From Procambarus clarkii (taxonomy: Eukaryota; Arthropoda; Malacostraca; Decapoda; Cambaridae), in contig NC_091154.1 of NCBI RefSeq assembly GCF_040958095.1, positions 46,856,232 to 46,920,231 of the forward strand: a DNA stretch of 64,000 bases, written 5' to 3'. Numbering within the stretch: position 1 is the stretch's first letter; the number at the start of each line of letters is the position of its first letter. The notes under the pieces are model-generated. The model saw only the letters and a list, made by a program, of their open reading frames with translations. It ran no database searches and was not told the DNA's origin. Positions 40,788 through 51,524 of the stretch are shown here, piece after piece. The position numbers and the translations under genes are program-made.

Positions 40788-41427
40788 GCGCCCCCTAGGG
40801 GATTCCCAGGGTCCTGAGCGTTTACTTTAAGAGGACTCGCGCTCAGGTAGTCCCAGGCAGGGTGCTGCAAACCGGCGCCCAAAACTACCAAGCAAACTTC
40901 TAAAGCTGAACCCCAGGGACGTGTACACTCACGGGGACCTAGCAGGGGGCGCCACCGAGGAGAACAGTGGAAGGGCAAAAACAAACTGAATAAAATGACA
41001 GAACCCCCCACCAGGCAAAAAGAAAAAGAAAAACAAAACCCCGCAAGAGGACAGCGAACCCCAAGGAACAGAGCCGGCCGCGATGTCGGGAATTACAAGC
41101 TGAGCAGCACCCTGCGCCCCTACCAGTGCAAACTGCCTCTTACCTGCCGGTAACAAGGGAGAACAGAACACCCAAGAGCCCAACAGGCGGCCGAAAAACC
41201 GAAAGGTAAAACGGACCAGCAGAGGCAGACCCCGAGGAGCCTGTGGAAGGTGGCCCCAAGCCCCAAGGGCAGTACTTACAGGGCACCTAGGGAAGGCAGC
41301 CCTAGGCGCATGCAGCCCGAGTACTGAAGATAACTCCTGGCTCTCGCACCCACAAAACTAACACCACACTCAAAGCACAGTGCAGTAGCGACACCGGAGC
41401 CAGAGCACACGACCATCGCCTATAGCA
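40788..41427 (-). other. DIRS copy C 5' leader with possible intron signals
   Basis: Non-coding leader between ITR and gag. On the minus strand the ITR holds a donor-like AG|GTAAGC near 41638, and the leader an acceptor-like cttaaagtaaacgctcag near 40820. Both are kept in copies A and B. A spliced leader is possible but unproven. Confidence 0.5.
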
Positions 41428-41856
41428 TCAGCCTCAAGAACTGAGGTGTGGGTAGCCGGCGCGGGGGGTCTGGGGCTCCCTCTTCCCCCTCCCGGGGAGG
41501 GGGGAGCTGCGCAGACAGCGGCGCGGCAGTGTGTGACGTCACACTAGTTTGCTTGTTTTTGGTTGGGGAGTTCTATCCACTAGTTCGGTTTTAGGTAGCA
41601 ATTTTAACCAGAATAGGGGTTTGTTTTGGGGCGCTTACCTTTCTGGGTGCCTGTTCCGGTCGATGGCAGACATAGAATGCTTCCAACTACACGGGGGCTT
41701 CTATAGGCCATTGCTCCCCTTGCCTCTCTGAGGGGGCCCGGTTCTGGCCGTGGTCCCCGGTAGGCCTAAGAACTCCATACACATGACTGATGCCAAAGTC
41801 TGACATTAGCATATCAGCCTGGGATAGCTCCGGGGAGCCGACGGGGCTCCCCCCAG
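41428..41856 (-). repeat. Right inverted terminal repeat of DIRS copy C
   Basis: Carries the 5' end and probably the promoter of the element. TGACGTCA lies at 41534-41541 within the palindrome gtgtgacgtcacac. The GC-rich tract (ccctcccggggagggggg) precedes it. The end is ggggctccccccag. Confidence 0.9.
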
Positions 41857-41859
41857 AAA

Positions 41860-42445
41860 AAAAGGAGGAACCACAAGAAAACCCCATACTGCCACCAAGA
41901 CAAAGCACGCAGGTGGGACACCATCAACGAAACCACCTGATCACCAAAAAGATGGTGAGACACACAAGTCAAGATTACCAGACTTGAAGACTCGAGAAGA
42001 CCGAACCAGCCCCGTCATGGACCGGACCGATCATTTGAAAGAGGTGGAGTCGTGGGAAAACCCCTGGGTGTGGACACAGAGCAAGCAGCGCCGGAAACCA
42101 AGGCTGTCAAGGAACCGGAAGGAACGTCTGCCAGGGAATCAGGAACCCAAACCCAGTGAGGCAGGAAGGAACCAACCCAGGCAAGCAGACACACTCCGTC
42201 TGGGAGGAACCCCCTCTCCTGGGACCCTCTGAAGGACCAACAAATCCGAGAACAGATGATAACGAGAAGCTGCTGCTTGCAGAAACTGCCGAACCGCAAA
42301 CTCCGCAAACAGCAAGGACAAAATGGTGACGATAAGCTAGGAGCCAGGGTTTAGGCCAAGGCCAATGAGAAAGCAAGCACCACGAGCCGAAATGTGAGAC
42401 GCGAAACGAAAAACAGTAACACCGCAACCAGCTCCAGCAGGGCAG
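41860..42445 (-). pseudogene. DIRS copy D recombinase-to-gag remnant, RT deleted
   Basis: Continues copy D after copy C: 41866-42060 matches copy C 37030-37260. Then it jumps, at about 42115-42200, to sequence resembling copy C 38300-39250 with most of the RT missing. Fragments near 42230-42440 match the end of gag (FLQAAASRYHLFSDLLVL against FIQAASAACRPMSDLLVF). Non-functional. Confidence 0.65.
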
Positions 42446-42672
42446 AATAACTCATGTGTCGCTGAGTAATGTATGAGGAGAACTACTCAGGACGTGGACT
42501 GCACCAAAACGAAAATGTACTGTCTGGAAAAGGAACACAAAGAAAAGGCCGTAGCCAGGCCCGTAATCCTAGCCCCTCCTGCCCAAACAAAAATGAACTG
42601 TAGGAGCAGGAGTGCAGGACTGGAAATCTACATCCACCTGCAAACATTGCAAAACAGAAGCTGGTAGTGACA
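42446..42672. other. Unassigned sequence left of Tigger-2
   Basis: About 230 bp with no DIRS similarity that I can see and no frame of note. With 46003-47425 it may form one LTR-like insertion in DIRS copy D, into which Tigger-2 later inserted. Confidence 0.35.
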
Positions 42673-42955
42673 TACAGAGGAACCCCGGGTTACGAGCGTC
42701 CCTGGTTTCGAGTTTTTCGGGTTACGAGCAGATTTGGTCGGAAAATTTGCATCAGGATACTAGCGTTGCATCAGGTAACGAGTGTGTTGATACGCGTACG
42801 GGCCGACCTAGCTGGTGATGGCACGGCGATCGCCCCTCAGTTTACCAGTACCTCGCGCCCAGTGACTATCCCGCCTGAATTCTTCACAAGGATTTACAGT
42901 ATTTTGTCGGATATTTGGCCATTTGAGCATAACAGTTGTTATTATATATCTCGCA

Positions 42956-45747
42956 ATGGGTCCCAAGAAAGCCAGTGGTAAGCTTCAAGGCAAGAAATTG
43001 CATGTGAGGATGACAATAGAGGAAAAACAAGAGATCATTCGGAAGCATGAAAAAAGTGCACGTGTTGTTGAACTTCGTAGACAGTACAACAAATCCACGT
43101 CAATGATATGCACTATACTTGCCAAGAAAAAGGACATTATGAGTGCTAAAGTGGCAAAAGGAGTATTAACAATCACGAGACAAATACTTGAGGAAGTGGA
43201 AAAGTTGTTATTAATTTGGATACACAACAAGGAGTTAGCGGGTGATAGTACAGTGGCACCTTGACTTACGATAATTTTGAGTTACGATGTAAATTTGATA
43301 GAAAAATGCGACTCGACTTACGATAGTGTCGTCAACTAGCGATATTTGTTGGTACACGTTTGGGTCAACTGAGCGTGTGGTTCCTGGTCATGCGAGCCGA
43401 CCTGCCTCAGTTTACTAGAGCTGCCCACTTAGTGACGATCACGCCTATAAGAAATTACGTTTTTGTGGTGATTTTTTGCTTTTTGAAAATAAAACTGATT
43501 ATTATATATCATGCCATGGGTCCCAAGAAAGTCAGTGCTAAGGTTCAACATATTAGAAGACATGTAAGAATGACCAAAGAGGAAAAACAAGAGGTCATAT
43601 GTAAACATGAAAATGATACTAGTGTTGTTGAACTAGCTAGGCAGTACAATAAATCTTCAGAGGAGGAGGTGGTGGCAGCATTAGAGGATGTCCTTTCCTC
43701 ATTAATTAAGAAAATGTGTGCAGTATGGGAAGGACTGCAAAGTTTTGCTGAAAAGAATCACTCAGATAAAGCTGTAACAGCCCGTTGCATTGATCTTTTA
43801 ATGACAATGTGATGCCTCACTACAGTCAAGTATTGGAAAGAAGGGAAAAACAATCTTCAATGGAATGATTTCTAGTGAGAAAATCAAGCAGTGAGCCAGA
43901 AGCAGGACCTAGTGGTATGCAGGAAAAACGTGTCAGAGTGTGTACCCCAGAGAAGTCCTCACTGCCTGATGTTATAATGAAAGGGGACTCCCCTTCCAAA
44001 CAGTAACACCTCTCCTCCCCCCTCCTCACCATCTTCCATAATCCATCAAGAGTCCTCCATAAAGGTAAGATAAACATATGTACTGTATTGTAGTTGGAGA
44101 AAAAAATTGTATTCAGTATAAAATGTATTTGAAAGTTAATATTTTGGAGGATGGGGGAACGGATTAATTCAATTCCCTATATTTCTTATGGGTAAAATCG
44201 CTTCGACTTACAATCCGTCTCTGGAAACAGATTATCATCGTAAATTGAGGCCCCACTGTATTTCAGAGGCCATCACTTGTGAGAAAGCCAGGGTATTGCA
44301 CGAAGACCTTGTAAAGAAAACCCCTAGAACGAGTGCAGATATGATAGACTTTAAGGCAAGCAGGGGATGGTTTGACAAATTTAAAAATAGGAGTGGTATT
44401 CATAGTGTTATGAGGCATAGGGAGGATGCCAGCTCAGACAAACTAGTGGCTGAAAGATTTATTGAAGAATTTAAAGAGTTTGTAGAGGCTGAGGGATACC
44501 TACCACAACACGTGTATAACTGTGATGAGACAGGACTGTTCTGGAAAAGATTGCCTACGAGGACATACATTACCCAGGAGGAGAAGTCATTGTCCGGACC
44601 CAAGCCTATAAAAGATAGGTTTACACCTGTGCTGTGTGGAAATGCGAGTGGAGATTTCAAAATTAAACGCTTGCTTGTGTATCATTCTGAAAATCAAGGG
44701 TTTTCAAACAGTATAAAGTGCAGAAAAACCAAATGTGTGTGATGTGGAGGGCTAATAATAAGGCATGGGTGACAAGGATTTTTTTTACGGAGTGGGTGAA
44801 TGATGTGGTGTGCCCTGCCATACAAAAATATCTGCAAGAAAAAAGTTTGCCACTCAAGGCCCTGCTTCTCCTCGATAATGCTCCAGTTCGTCCTCCAGGC
44901 TTGGAAGATGAATTGTTGAACAGATAAAGTAATTTTCTCACTGTAAAGTTCCTTCCTCCTAACACCATTCTTCTAATTCAGCCTATGGACCAGAAAATCA
45001 TAGCGAATTTTAAGAAACTTTATGAAAGGGCACTTTTCCGGATATGTTTTGAAGTGACTGAAGCCACAAAACTCACCCTCAAAGAGTTCTGGAAACACCA
45101 TTTTAACATTTGTAGTGCTTTAAAACTCGTTGACAAAGCCTGGCAAGAAGTGACTCAGAGAACCCTGATCTCTGGCTGGAGAAAATTGTGGCCTTAATGT
45201 GTGCCAGAACTAGACTTTGAGCCTGTAAAATGAAGTGTCTATTGTCGAGGAAATTGTTACTCTGGGCCGGAAAATGGGCTTGAAATTAGATGATACTGAT
45301 GTGGAGAACTTGGTGGAAGAACACAATGAAGAACTAACCACCGAAGAACTCTAAGCCCTTCAAAAGGAGAAGCAAGAAGAGGCAGCTGAGGATATTTCTC
45401 CAGTGGAGGAGGATGAGGCACAAGAGGATGCCCCTTCTGCAACCATTAGGAAGTGGTGTCAGATGTGGGAAGAAATGCAAACTTTTATTGAAACGACTCA
45501 CCCAGAGAAAGCTGTAGTAGGGCGTTGCATTAATCTTTTCAATGACAATGTGATGCCTCACTAGAGAGACATCTTGCGAAGAAGGTAAAAACAATCTTCA
45601 ATGGACCGCTTTGTTGTGAGAAAATCGAGCAGTGAGCCACAACCAGGACCTAGTGGTATGCAGGCAAAACGTGCCAGAGAGTACACCCCAGAGAGGCCCT
45701 CACTGCCTGATGTTATAATGGAAGGGGACTCCCCTTTCAAACCATAA
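42956..45747 (+). pseudogene. Tigger transposase pseudogene, split by a nested element
   Basis: It starts MGPKKASGKLQGKKLHVRM and is collinear with the 602-aa Tigger-1 protein. The frame is interrupted at 43250 after KELAGDS by the nested element and resumes at 44259 (SEAITCEKARVLHEDL). A one-base shift follows HSENQ (about 44697), then stops at 44925 (after EDELLNR), 45195 (KLWP) and later. DDE acids are still readable (CDETGLFW, LLLDNAP, PMDQKII). End: DVIMEGDSPF. Inactive. Confidence 0.92.
43251..44258 (+). mobile_element. Internally deleted Tigger-family element nested in Tigger-2
   Basis: 1008 bp with TIRs cagtggcaccttgacttacg and (right end inward) cagtggggcctcaatttacg, and TA on each side (43249-43250, 44259-44260). 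It keeps the transposase start (MGPKKVSAKVQHIRRHVRM, 43515) joined to the acidic C-terminal region (SSEEEVVAALEDVLSS), so the central DNA-binding and DDE parts are deleted. The terminal sequences match the copy at 49685-51118, a different subfamily from Tigger-1. Confidence 0.92.
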
Positions 45748-46229
45748 CACCTCTCCTCCATCTTCAATACGCCAACAGCAGTCATCAGCAAGGTTAAGTA
45801 ATAACTTGAACATACTTTTGTAGTGTAGATTTTGATGAATTAGTTATAATATTTAGTTTGAAGTGAGGTTTTTGGGTAGTCAGGGACGGATAAATTCATT
45901 TCCCATTATTTCTTATGGGGAAATTAGCTTCGGTTTACGAGTTTTCGGGTTACAAGCCATCTCCAGGAACGAATTAAACTCTTAAACCGAGATACCCCTG
46001 TACAAGGAGAAGATGAAGAACTCAATTCTATAACTGAACACTGGGGCTGTTCAATATTAGAGAACTGAACATTCACACAGTCCAACCTAGCATGAACATT
46101 AGTATAGCCAGTACGCACTTACTAAGAAACACAACAATGTGTAGTATAAAGGTAGGAAATGCATAAATATGCAAGGAAAAGACCTTAAATACAGTCCAAG
46201 CACTGGTAGCTCGGGACAAGGTAGCAGTT

Positions 46230-46502
46230 CAGTAGTCGTAGCTCAGTCGATTAAGGCAGCGTCTGGGATCCTCTCGGACGTAGGTTCGAAACCTCGTCAC
46301 GGCCCTTCTGGATTTGTTCATTTGATGCATTATGCTATTGTGATTTCTGTGTGTAATTGTGTAGTGTGTGATATAATCTTTTTTAAGAAGGGGTGGAGGC
46401 CAAAACCGTCAGTAATTTCAAAGCATTATACGACAAAGAGTGCTGGGGAGACGGGACACCACGAGCGTAGCTCTCATCCTGTATCTACACTTAGGTAATT
46501 AC
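46230..46502 (+). mobile_element. tRNA-derived SINE (family S2) with LINE 3' tail
   Basis: Head with A-box (TAGCTCAGTCG) and B-box (GGTTCGAAACC) at 46233-46303, a short body, then from about 46390 about 110 bp nearly identical to the LINE 3' end at 57258-57386 (gtcagtaatttcaaagc... to ttaggtaattacttaggtaattac). Either a SINE using the LINE tail, or a SINE next to a truncated LINE. The direct fusion favours the first. Confidence 0.75.
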
Positions 46503-47274
46503 TTAGGTAATTACAAGAGAGTATAATCAATATGAGGAACTAACAAGACCTAGGTAGCAATTGGTAACTGAATGTACATGATTAGCCATATATACAGAGA
46601 CTCCAATGTATATATAAGGATGCAGCCAGGCACTGAATGGCAGTCAATGAATCAGTGTCCAGATAGCATTGAATGAGTCAATAAATGAGTGCCCAGAGGT
46701 AAGAAAAGATCAGTCACTATAAGACAAAACATAAGTTACTGAAATACAGGGCTGTGCCCCATAGGGTAACAAAGAACAATCTATACGGACATAGTAAGGT
46801 CACATGAAGATGCATGCAAATTGGCCAGTCAACACGCTACAAACAACACCCAACATTCAGCCAAAAACCAGCGCGTGGCTGACAATGTCACCTGACTGTA
46901 TAATCTCACCTATAGAGCAGAGGCACTATCGTGTCAAGACACAGACTAGCCATGTAATATTCTGGGAGCATTGCTAGTGGATGAGAGGCCAGAGTTACAT
47001 GTGCAGGAGGAGAAGATTAGGTGGAGTGTAGAAGTGGAAGCGGCGCCACTCCGAGCCACCCCACACCCTGTATGCATTGAAAAGAACTAGGTGTCTTCCC
47101 TATATATAAAACCCAGAACACCCCCAGTATCTAGGGGGCTATGACTGGAGAGAAAAGATGAGCGAGAGCGGCGAATTACCCGTGAGACAGGACGCGGAAC
47201 ACTAACACATGCTTACATCGTCAATAAACAAAACGATCAACCTTGGCTCAAGCGCAGCAAGCATGAGGTCCGGG

Positions 47275-47308
47275 CTGCACTACCCGTCTTTCGGAGAGGG
47301 TAGTGCAG
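47275..47308. other. Perfect 11-bp stem-loop
   Basis: CTGCACTACCC (47275-47285) pairs with GGGTAGTGCAG (47298-47308). The 12-nt loop gtctttcggaga can close further around TTCG. It lies 50 bp after an AATAAA-like hexamer. Confidence 0.6.
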
Positions 47309-47429
47309 GTATTTGGATATTTGTAGTGTCGAGACCGAGTACAGAAAGAATATGTAACTATAAAATAAATAGATATAATATCGAAAAACGATAAGCAGTA
47401 CAGAAAAGGACCCACGAGTCATATTAAGG

Positions 47430-48480
47430 ACTGGAGGTAAGCCTCACCGGAAGTTGACAGACGTTCCAATAATATGGGAAGTAACGAAGATCGTTCCGAA
47501 CCTTCGAGATCCTTGAGAAGCAAGCACAAAATCCCGGAGGCTCATATGGGCCCAGTGGCAACCATGACCAACAGTCATGCAGGACCCAATACTATAGAAC
47601 ATGACTGTGGCATGATGTAGAGTACATGTCCTAGAGAAGAAGGGTGGGAAAGCGGTTAAAATTATCCACAGAAAGGACGGAACCAATGGACCTGAAGGGA
47701 CATAGAACCAAACCCAGGGAGGGGCCGACGCCCAAACTAAGTCGTATGCAAGGGGGGGGGGGGAAGGAAACTCCACTCTTTGTAACCAAAAGCCCCATTC
47801 AGAGGGTTGGAAAACCCAGGCGGGGTCCAACAGGGCTCAAGACCCCCAAGTCAGCTCCTCCAAAGAGACATCTTCCAAAGCCTCGGTGTCACAAGAAAAA
47901 GCCGTTGTGGCCGGAAAAGCAGGAAGAGATTGGCCCACTGGTCAGACCCTGGCACTACAGCAGGAGGAATGGACTCGAATGCCTCCGTCGCAACCTCGGA
48001 AGGGTCAACCCTTGAAACTGCTCGAGACTCAGAAACCTCAAAACCCTGCCTCAACCTTGAAGCCCTCAGACACTTCGGAGTCGGTAGCAGGGGAAAGGGG
48101 GGGGGGGACAGAATGAACCACAGCAGGGGAAGAACATGGGGGTGTGGACTGAACTAAGGCCACAGCAACCAACACCCCCAAGTCCGGGTCCCTAAAAACA
48201 AAGTGGGGCAGCCTCGGGGCATCTAGGGAAGCAACCATCCTAGAACTTTGCAGCAACCTATACCGCACTGCAATGCCCGAGCCGCCTACACCCGAATGTC
48301 ATCAGTATATAAAGTGAAATGAGTCACAAACAAGCAACAATGTTCGCAGTACTCCAGGAGGAGTCCAACAGGCAGCATGACGGAGGCAAAAACAATGAGC
48401 GTCGCCCTGAAACAAGGGGACACAGCAACCCTCAAACTCGCACAAGGCGAGAGGGAACCCAAAGGTCGCATCTGTCAGAC
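47430..48480 (-). pseudogene. DIRS copy D gag remnant
   Basis: Minus-strand pieces resemble gag of copies C and B: QSTPPCSSPAVVHSVPPPLSPAT, then AVSRVDPSEVATEAFESIPPA, where copy C has GVAPSGGVAEAFESCLPAE. The block gacagacgttccaataatatggg matches copy B at 25750. A G-run at 47752-47763 and many stops break it. No minisatellite here. Confidence 0.7.
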
Positions 48481-49508
48481 CCCATATGACCCCACAGCAT
48501 TACTGCTAACCGGCACCCAAAGCTACCAAACAAACTGCTAAAGCTGAACCCTGGGACGTGTCCACTCATGGGGGCCAAGCAAGGGGGTACAACTGAAAAC
48601 AGATCAAACCCTAATATTACAGGGGGAAAAGGGACACAAAGGTAGACCCCCACTACAAAGCAGAAAAGAAAAAGAAAAAGAAAAAACCCTGCAAGAGGAC
48701 AACGTACGCAGAAGAAACAGAGCCGGACGCTATTATAGATGAAAACTAGCTGCTCAGTGCCCCGCGCCCCTACAAGTGCAAAAACAATCCCTTACCCCAA
48801 GGTAAACAAGGGAGGAAACCCCCAACACACTTGGAGCGGTCAATCACCGAGCAGCAAAAGACCACCAGAGGTAGACTCCAAGGTGACTTCTGGAAGATAA
48901 CGCCAGGCCCTAAGGGCAGTACTTACAGGGCACTCAGGGAAGGTGACCCTAAGCACATGCAGCCCAAGTACCTGTGAATATCACTCCCATCTCGCACCCC
49001 ACCATAGGAGCAATACTGGACCCAAGGCCCAGCACAACACAAGAGAGAATCTGGAGCTGGAGACATACGACCATGCCCAAACACATCAGATGAAGTGTTT
49101 GGGTGGGTGGATCGCTGGTGCGGGGGGTCTGGGGCTTCCCCCCCCCTCCCGGGGAGGGGGGAGCTGCGCAGACATGCTGTGTGCCTCATGTGACGTCATG
49201 CTCATTTGCTAATTTTCATTTAGGGAGTTCTGTCCACTGGTTTGTCTATTTTTTTGGTTTTAACCAGAAAAGGGGTTTGTTATGGGGTGCTTACCTTTCT
49301 GGGTGCCTGTCCCGGTCGATGGAAGATACAGAATGCTCCAAATCACATGTGCATTTCTATAGGATATTGCTCCTCATGCCTCTCTGAGGGGGGCCAAGTT
49401 CTGGCTGTGGTCCCCGGTAGGCCTAGACCTCCATTCACACTGATGCCAAAGTCTAAGGATATATATATCAGCCGGATAGCTCCGGGAAGCCGAAGGGGCA
49501 CCCCCTAG
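48481..49508 (-). mobile_element. DIRS copy D 5' leader and right ITR
   Basis: The leader matches other copies. The right ITR runs from about 49085 to a slightly mutated end cgaaggggcaccccctag at 49508. TGACGTCA is intact at 49191-49198 and the donor-like cttacctttctggg is present near 49290. Confidence 0.8.
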
Positions 49509-49512
49509 AAAG

Positions 49513-49684
49513 GAGGCGTTGACAGAGTAAGCGTCGGAGGCAGGTTAGCTTCGCCAGGGCTGTCAGGCGGGAGTTGTCACAAAGGTATTATTACCTAATT
49601 GTTTCAATGTCTCTGACTGATATTTTCTTAGTTTTTTGCATTAATATTATGCAATAGTGTGTAATGTGATATATTTATACAGTA
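49513..49684. mobile_element. piggyBac-like family II fragment
   Basis: Matches 18905-19045 (gctgtcaggc..., gataattacctaattatttc, caatagtgtgtagtgtg). It is cut by the Tigger-3 terminus at 49685. Confidence 0.75.
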
Positions 49685-51118
49685 CAGTGGGGCCTCGACT
49701 TACAATGGTAATTCGTTCCCAGAGACGGATCGTAAGTCGAAGCGATTTTTCCCATAAGAAATTAAGGGAATTGAATTAATTCGTTCCCCCACCCTCCAAA
49801 ATATTAACTTACAAATACATTTTATACTGAATACAATTTTTTTTTTAACTACAATATAGTACATATGTTTATCTTACCGTTATGGAGGACTCATGATGCG
49901 TATGGTAGATGGTGAGGAGGGGGGGAAGGAGGAGAGGTGTTACTGTTTGGAAGGGGAGTCCCCTTCCATTATAATATCAGACAGTGATGACTTCTCTGGG
50001 GTACATTCTCTCTTATGTTTTGCCTGCATACCACTAGGACCTGGTTGTGATTCACTGCTTGTTTGTCTCACTAAAAACCTTTCTACAGATTTTTGTTTTT
50101 CCATATGTTTTAAATTTTGTCTGTAGTGAGGCATCACAGTGTCATTAAAAAGGTTAAGGCAATGGCCTATTGCACCTTGATTTAAGTGAGTAATTCAGCA
50201 AAAGTTTGCAATTCTTCCCATGCTGCACACATTTTCTTAATTAATGAGGAAGGGACATTCTGTACTGTCTCCTCCTCCCCTGTAGAAATTTCCTCAGCTG
50301 TCTCTTGTTGCTGTTCCCTGTGAAGTTCTTCGGTGGTCAGTTCTTCGCTGTGTTCCTCCACCACCTAGGGGGCCGGTCGGCCGAGTGGACAGCACACTGG
50401 ACATGTGATCCTGTGGTCCCGGGTTTGATCCCAGGCGCTGGAGAGAAACGATGGGCAGAGTTTCTTTTACCCTATGCCCCTGTTACCTAGCAGTAAATAG
50501 GTACCAGGGAGTTAGTCAGCTGTCACGGGCTGCTTCCTGGGGGTGGAGGCCTGGTCGAGGACCGGGCCGCGGGGACACTAAAGCCCCGAAATCAACTCAA
50601 GATAACCTCAAGATAACCTAACCAGCTTGCAACACACAACACTCTCAACACTATGAATGCCACTTCTTTTCCTAAATTTCTCAAACCATCCCCTGCTCGC
50701 CTTAAACTCTTTCGCATTTGCATCACTCATTCCAAGGGTTTCCTTTAAAAGGTCTTCATGTAATTTCCTTGCTTTTTCACAAATGATGGCCTCTGAAACT
50801 CTATCACCTGCTAACTCCTTGCTGTGTATCCAATATAATAATAACTACTCAACATCCTCAAGTGTTTGTGTTCTATGTTTCGTGATTATTGATACACCTT
50901 TTGCCACTTTAGCACTCATAATATCCTTTTTCTTAGCCAGTATGATGGATATCCTTGACCGAGATTTGTTGTACTGCCTAGCTAGTTCAACAACCTGCAC
51001 ACCATCTTCATATTTACGAATGATCTCTTGTTTTTGCTCTATGGTCATCCTTACATGGGTTTTCATATGTAGAACCTTCCCACTGACTTTCTTGGGACCC
51101 ATGGTGTGATATATAATA
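49685..51118 (-). mobile_element. Tigger-3, truncated and internally deleted
   Basis: It begins with cagtggggcctcgacttacaatgg, the same TIR subfamily as the nested element at 43251. Minus-strand fragments encode the transposase C-terminus (50137-49940: DIIMEGDSPSKQ at the end), the acidic linker (50364-50182) and the N-terminal part (51103-50657: MGPKKVSGKVLHMKTHVRM to KLHEDLLKETLGMS). The DDE core is deleted at the place where a SINE now sits (50367-50619). The other TIR is lost at about 51118. Confidence 0.85.
50367..50619 (+). mobile_element. tRNA-derived SINE (family S3)
   Basis: The head resembles a class II tRNA (GGTCGGCCGAGTGGACAGCA; B-box GGGTTTGATCCC). The body is GC-rich (gggggtggaggcctggtcga) and the tail a short tandem repeat (aactcaagataacctcaagataacc). 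Inserted in Tigger-3. Confidence 0.88.
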
Positions 51119-51317
51119 ATTATTTTTTGCATGTCTCATTGAATATGACAGCATATTCCGTATTTACTATTTTCTGATTTAGGGCTTCTATCCCTCTTAC
51201 TAATGCTCTTGCATCAGGGTTCAGCTGGAAGAGGAGTTCACCAAAAGTCATGTTGTTTTTAGGTGAAGAAAAGAATTGAATAACTGAAGAATATATTACA
51301 CTAATTATATAATCGCA

Positions 51318-51352
51318 CAACATTTCGAACCTCCATGGTTCATTCTCAAGTG
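51318..51352 (-). ncRNA. Possible degenerate hammerhead-ribozyme core in the PLE repeat
   Basis: On the minus strand the order is cttgagaatga, stem AACC / loop / GGTT, then cgaaatg, resembling the CUGANGA-stem II-GAAA core. PLE terminal repeats are known to contain hammerhead motifs. Here the first box is imperfect and stems I and III were not established. Confidence 0.3.
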
Positions 51353-51524
51353 AAAAGAAATTACAAAACTCGTTAATTTATACCACTACAGGGTCAGGTG
51401 ATAAAACAAGTACAATAAATGAAAAGACAAGGGGGATACATAGGGGATAAATAGGGGATAAATGGGGGATAAATAGGGGACGAAGCACATACAAAGATTA
51501 ATCAGGTGTAATTGGCCTGTTATG

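Larger units (their letters stand above)
35488..41856 (-). mobile_element. Complete DIRS1-like retrotransposon (copy C)
   Basis: The only copy with all parts: left ITR 35488-35949, internal complementary region 35994-36083, recombinase, RT/RNase H, gag, leader and right ITR 41428-41856, about 6.37 kb. Outer ends are ccagcg and ccccccag, with AAA on each side and no target-site duplication, as expected for recombinase-mediated insertion. Three long overlapping minus-strand frames have no obvious break. It is inserted in an A-run of DIRS copy D. Confidence 0.95.
42675..46000 (+). mobile_element. Tigger/pogo element Tigger-2, decayed, with nested element
   Basis: The ends cagaggaaccccgggttacg (left) and, read inward from the right, caggggtatctcggtttaag are TIR-like; TA dinucleotides flank it (42673-42674, 46001-46002). 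Without the nested element at 43251-44258 its length is about 2.3 kb, close to Tigger-1. The subterminal gttttcgggttac motifs repeat at both ends. Confidence 0.9.
46003..47425. other. Unassigned, LTR-like sequence with SINE and hairpin
   Basis: No long coding frame. A TATA-like ctatatataaaaccc at about 47100 is followed by aataaac at 47223 and a strong hairpin at 47275-47308, an order seen in LTRs. A tRNA-SINE/LINE-tail unit lies at 46230-46502. Similarity to DIRS starts again at about 47430. I cannot classify it further. Confidence 0.4.
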
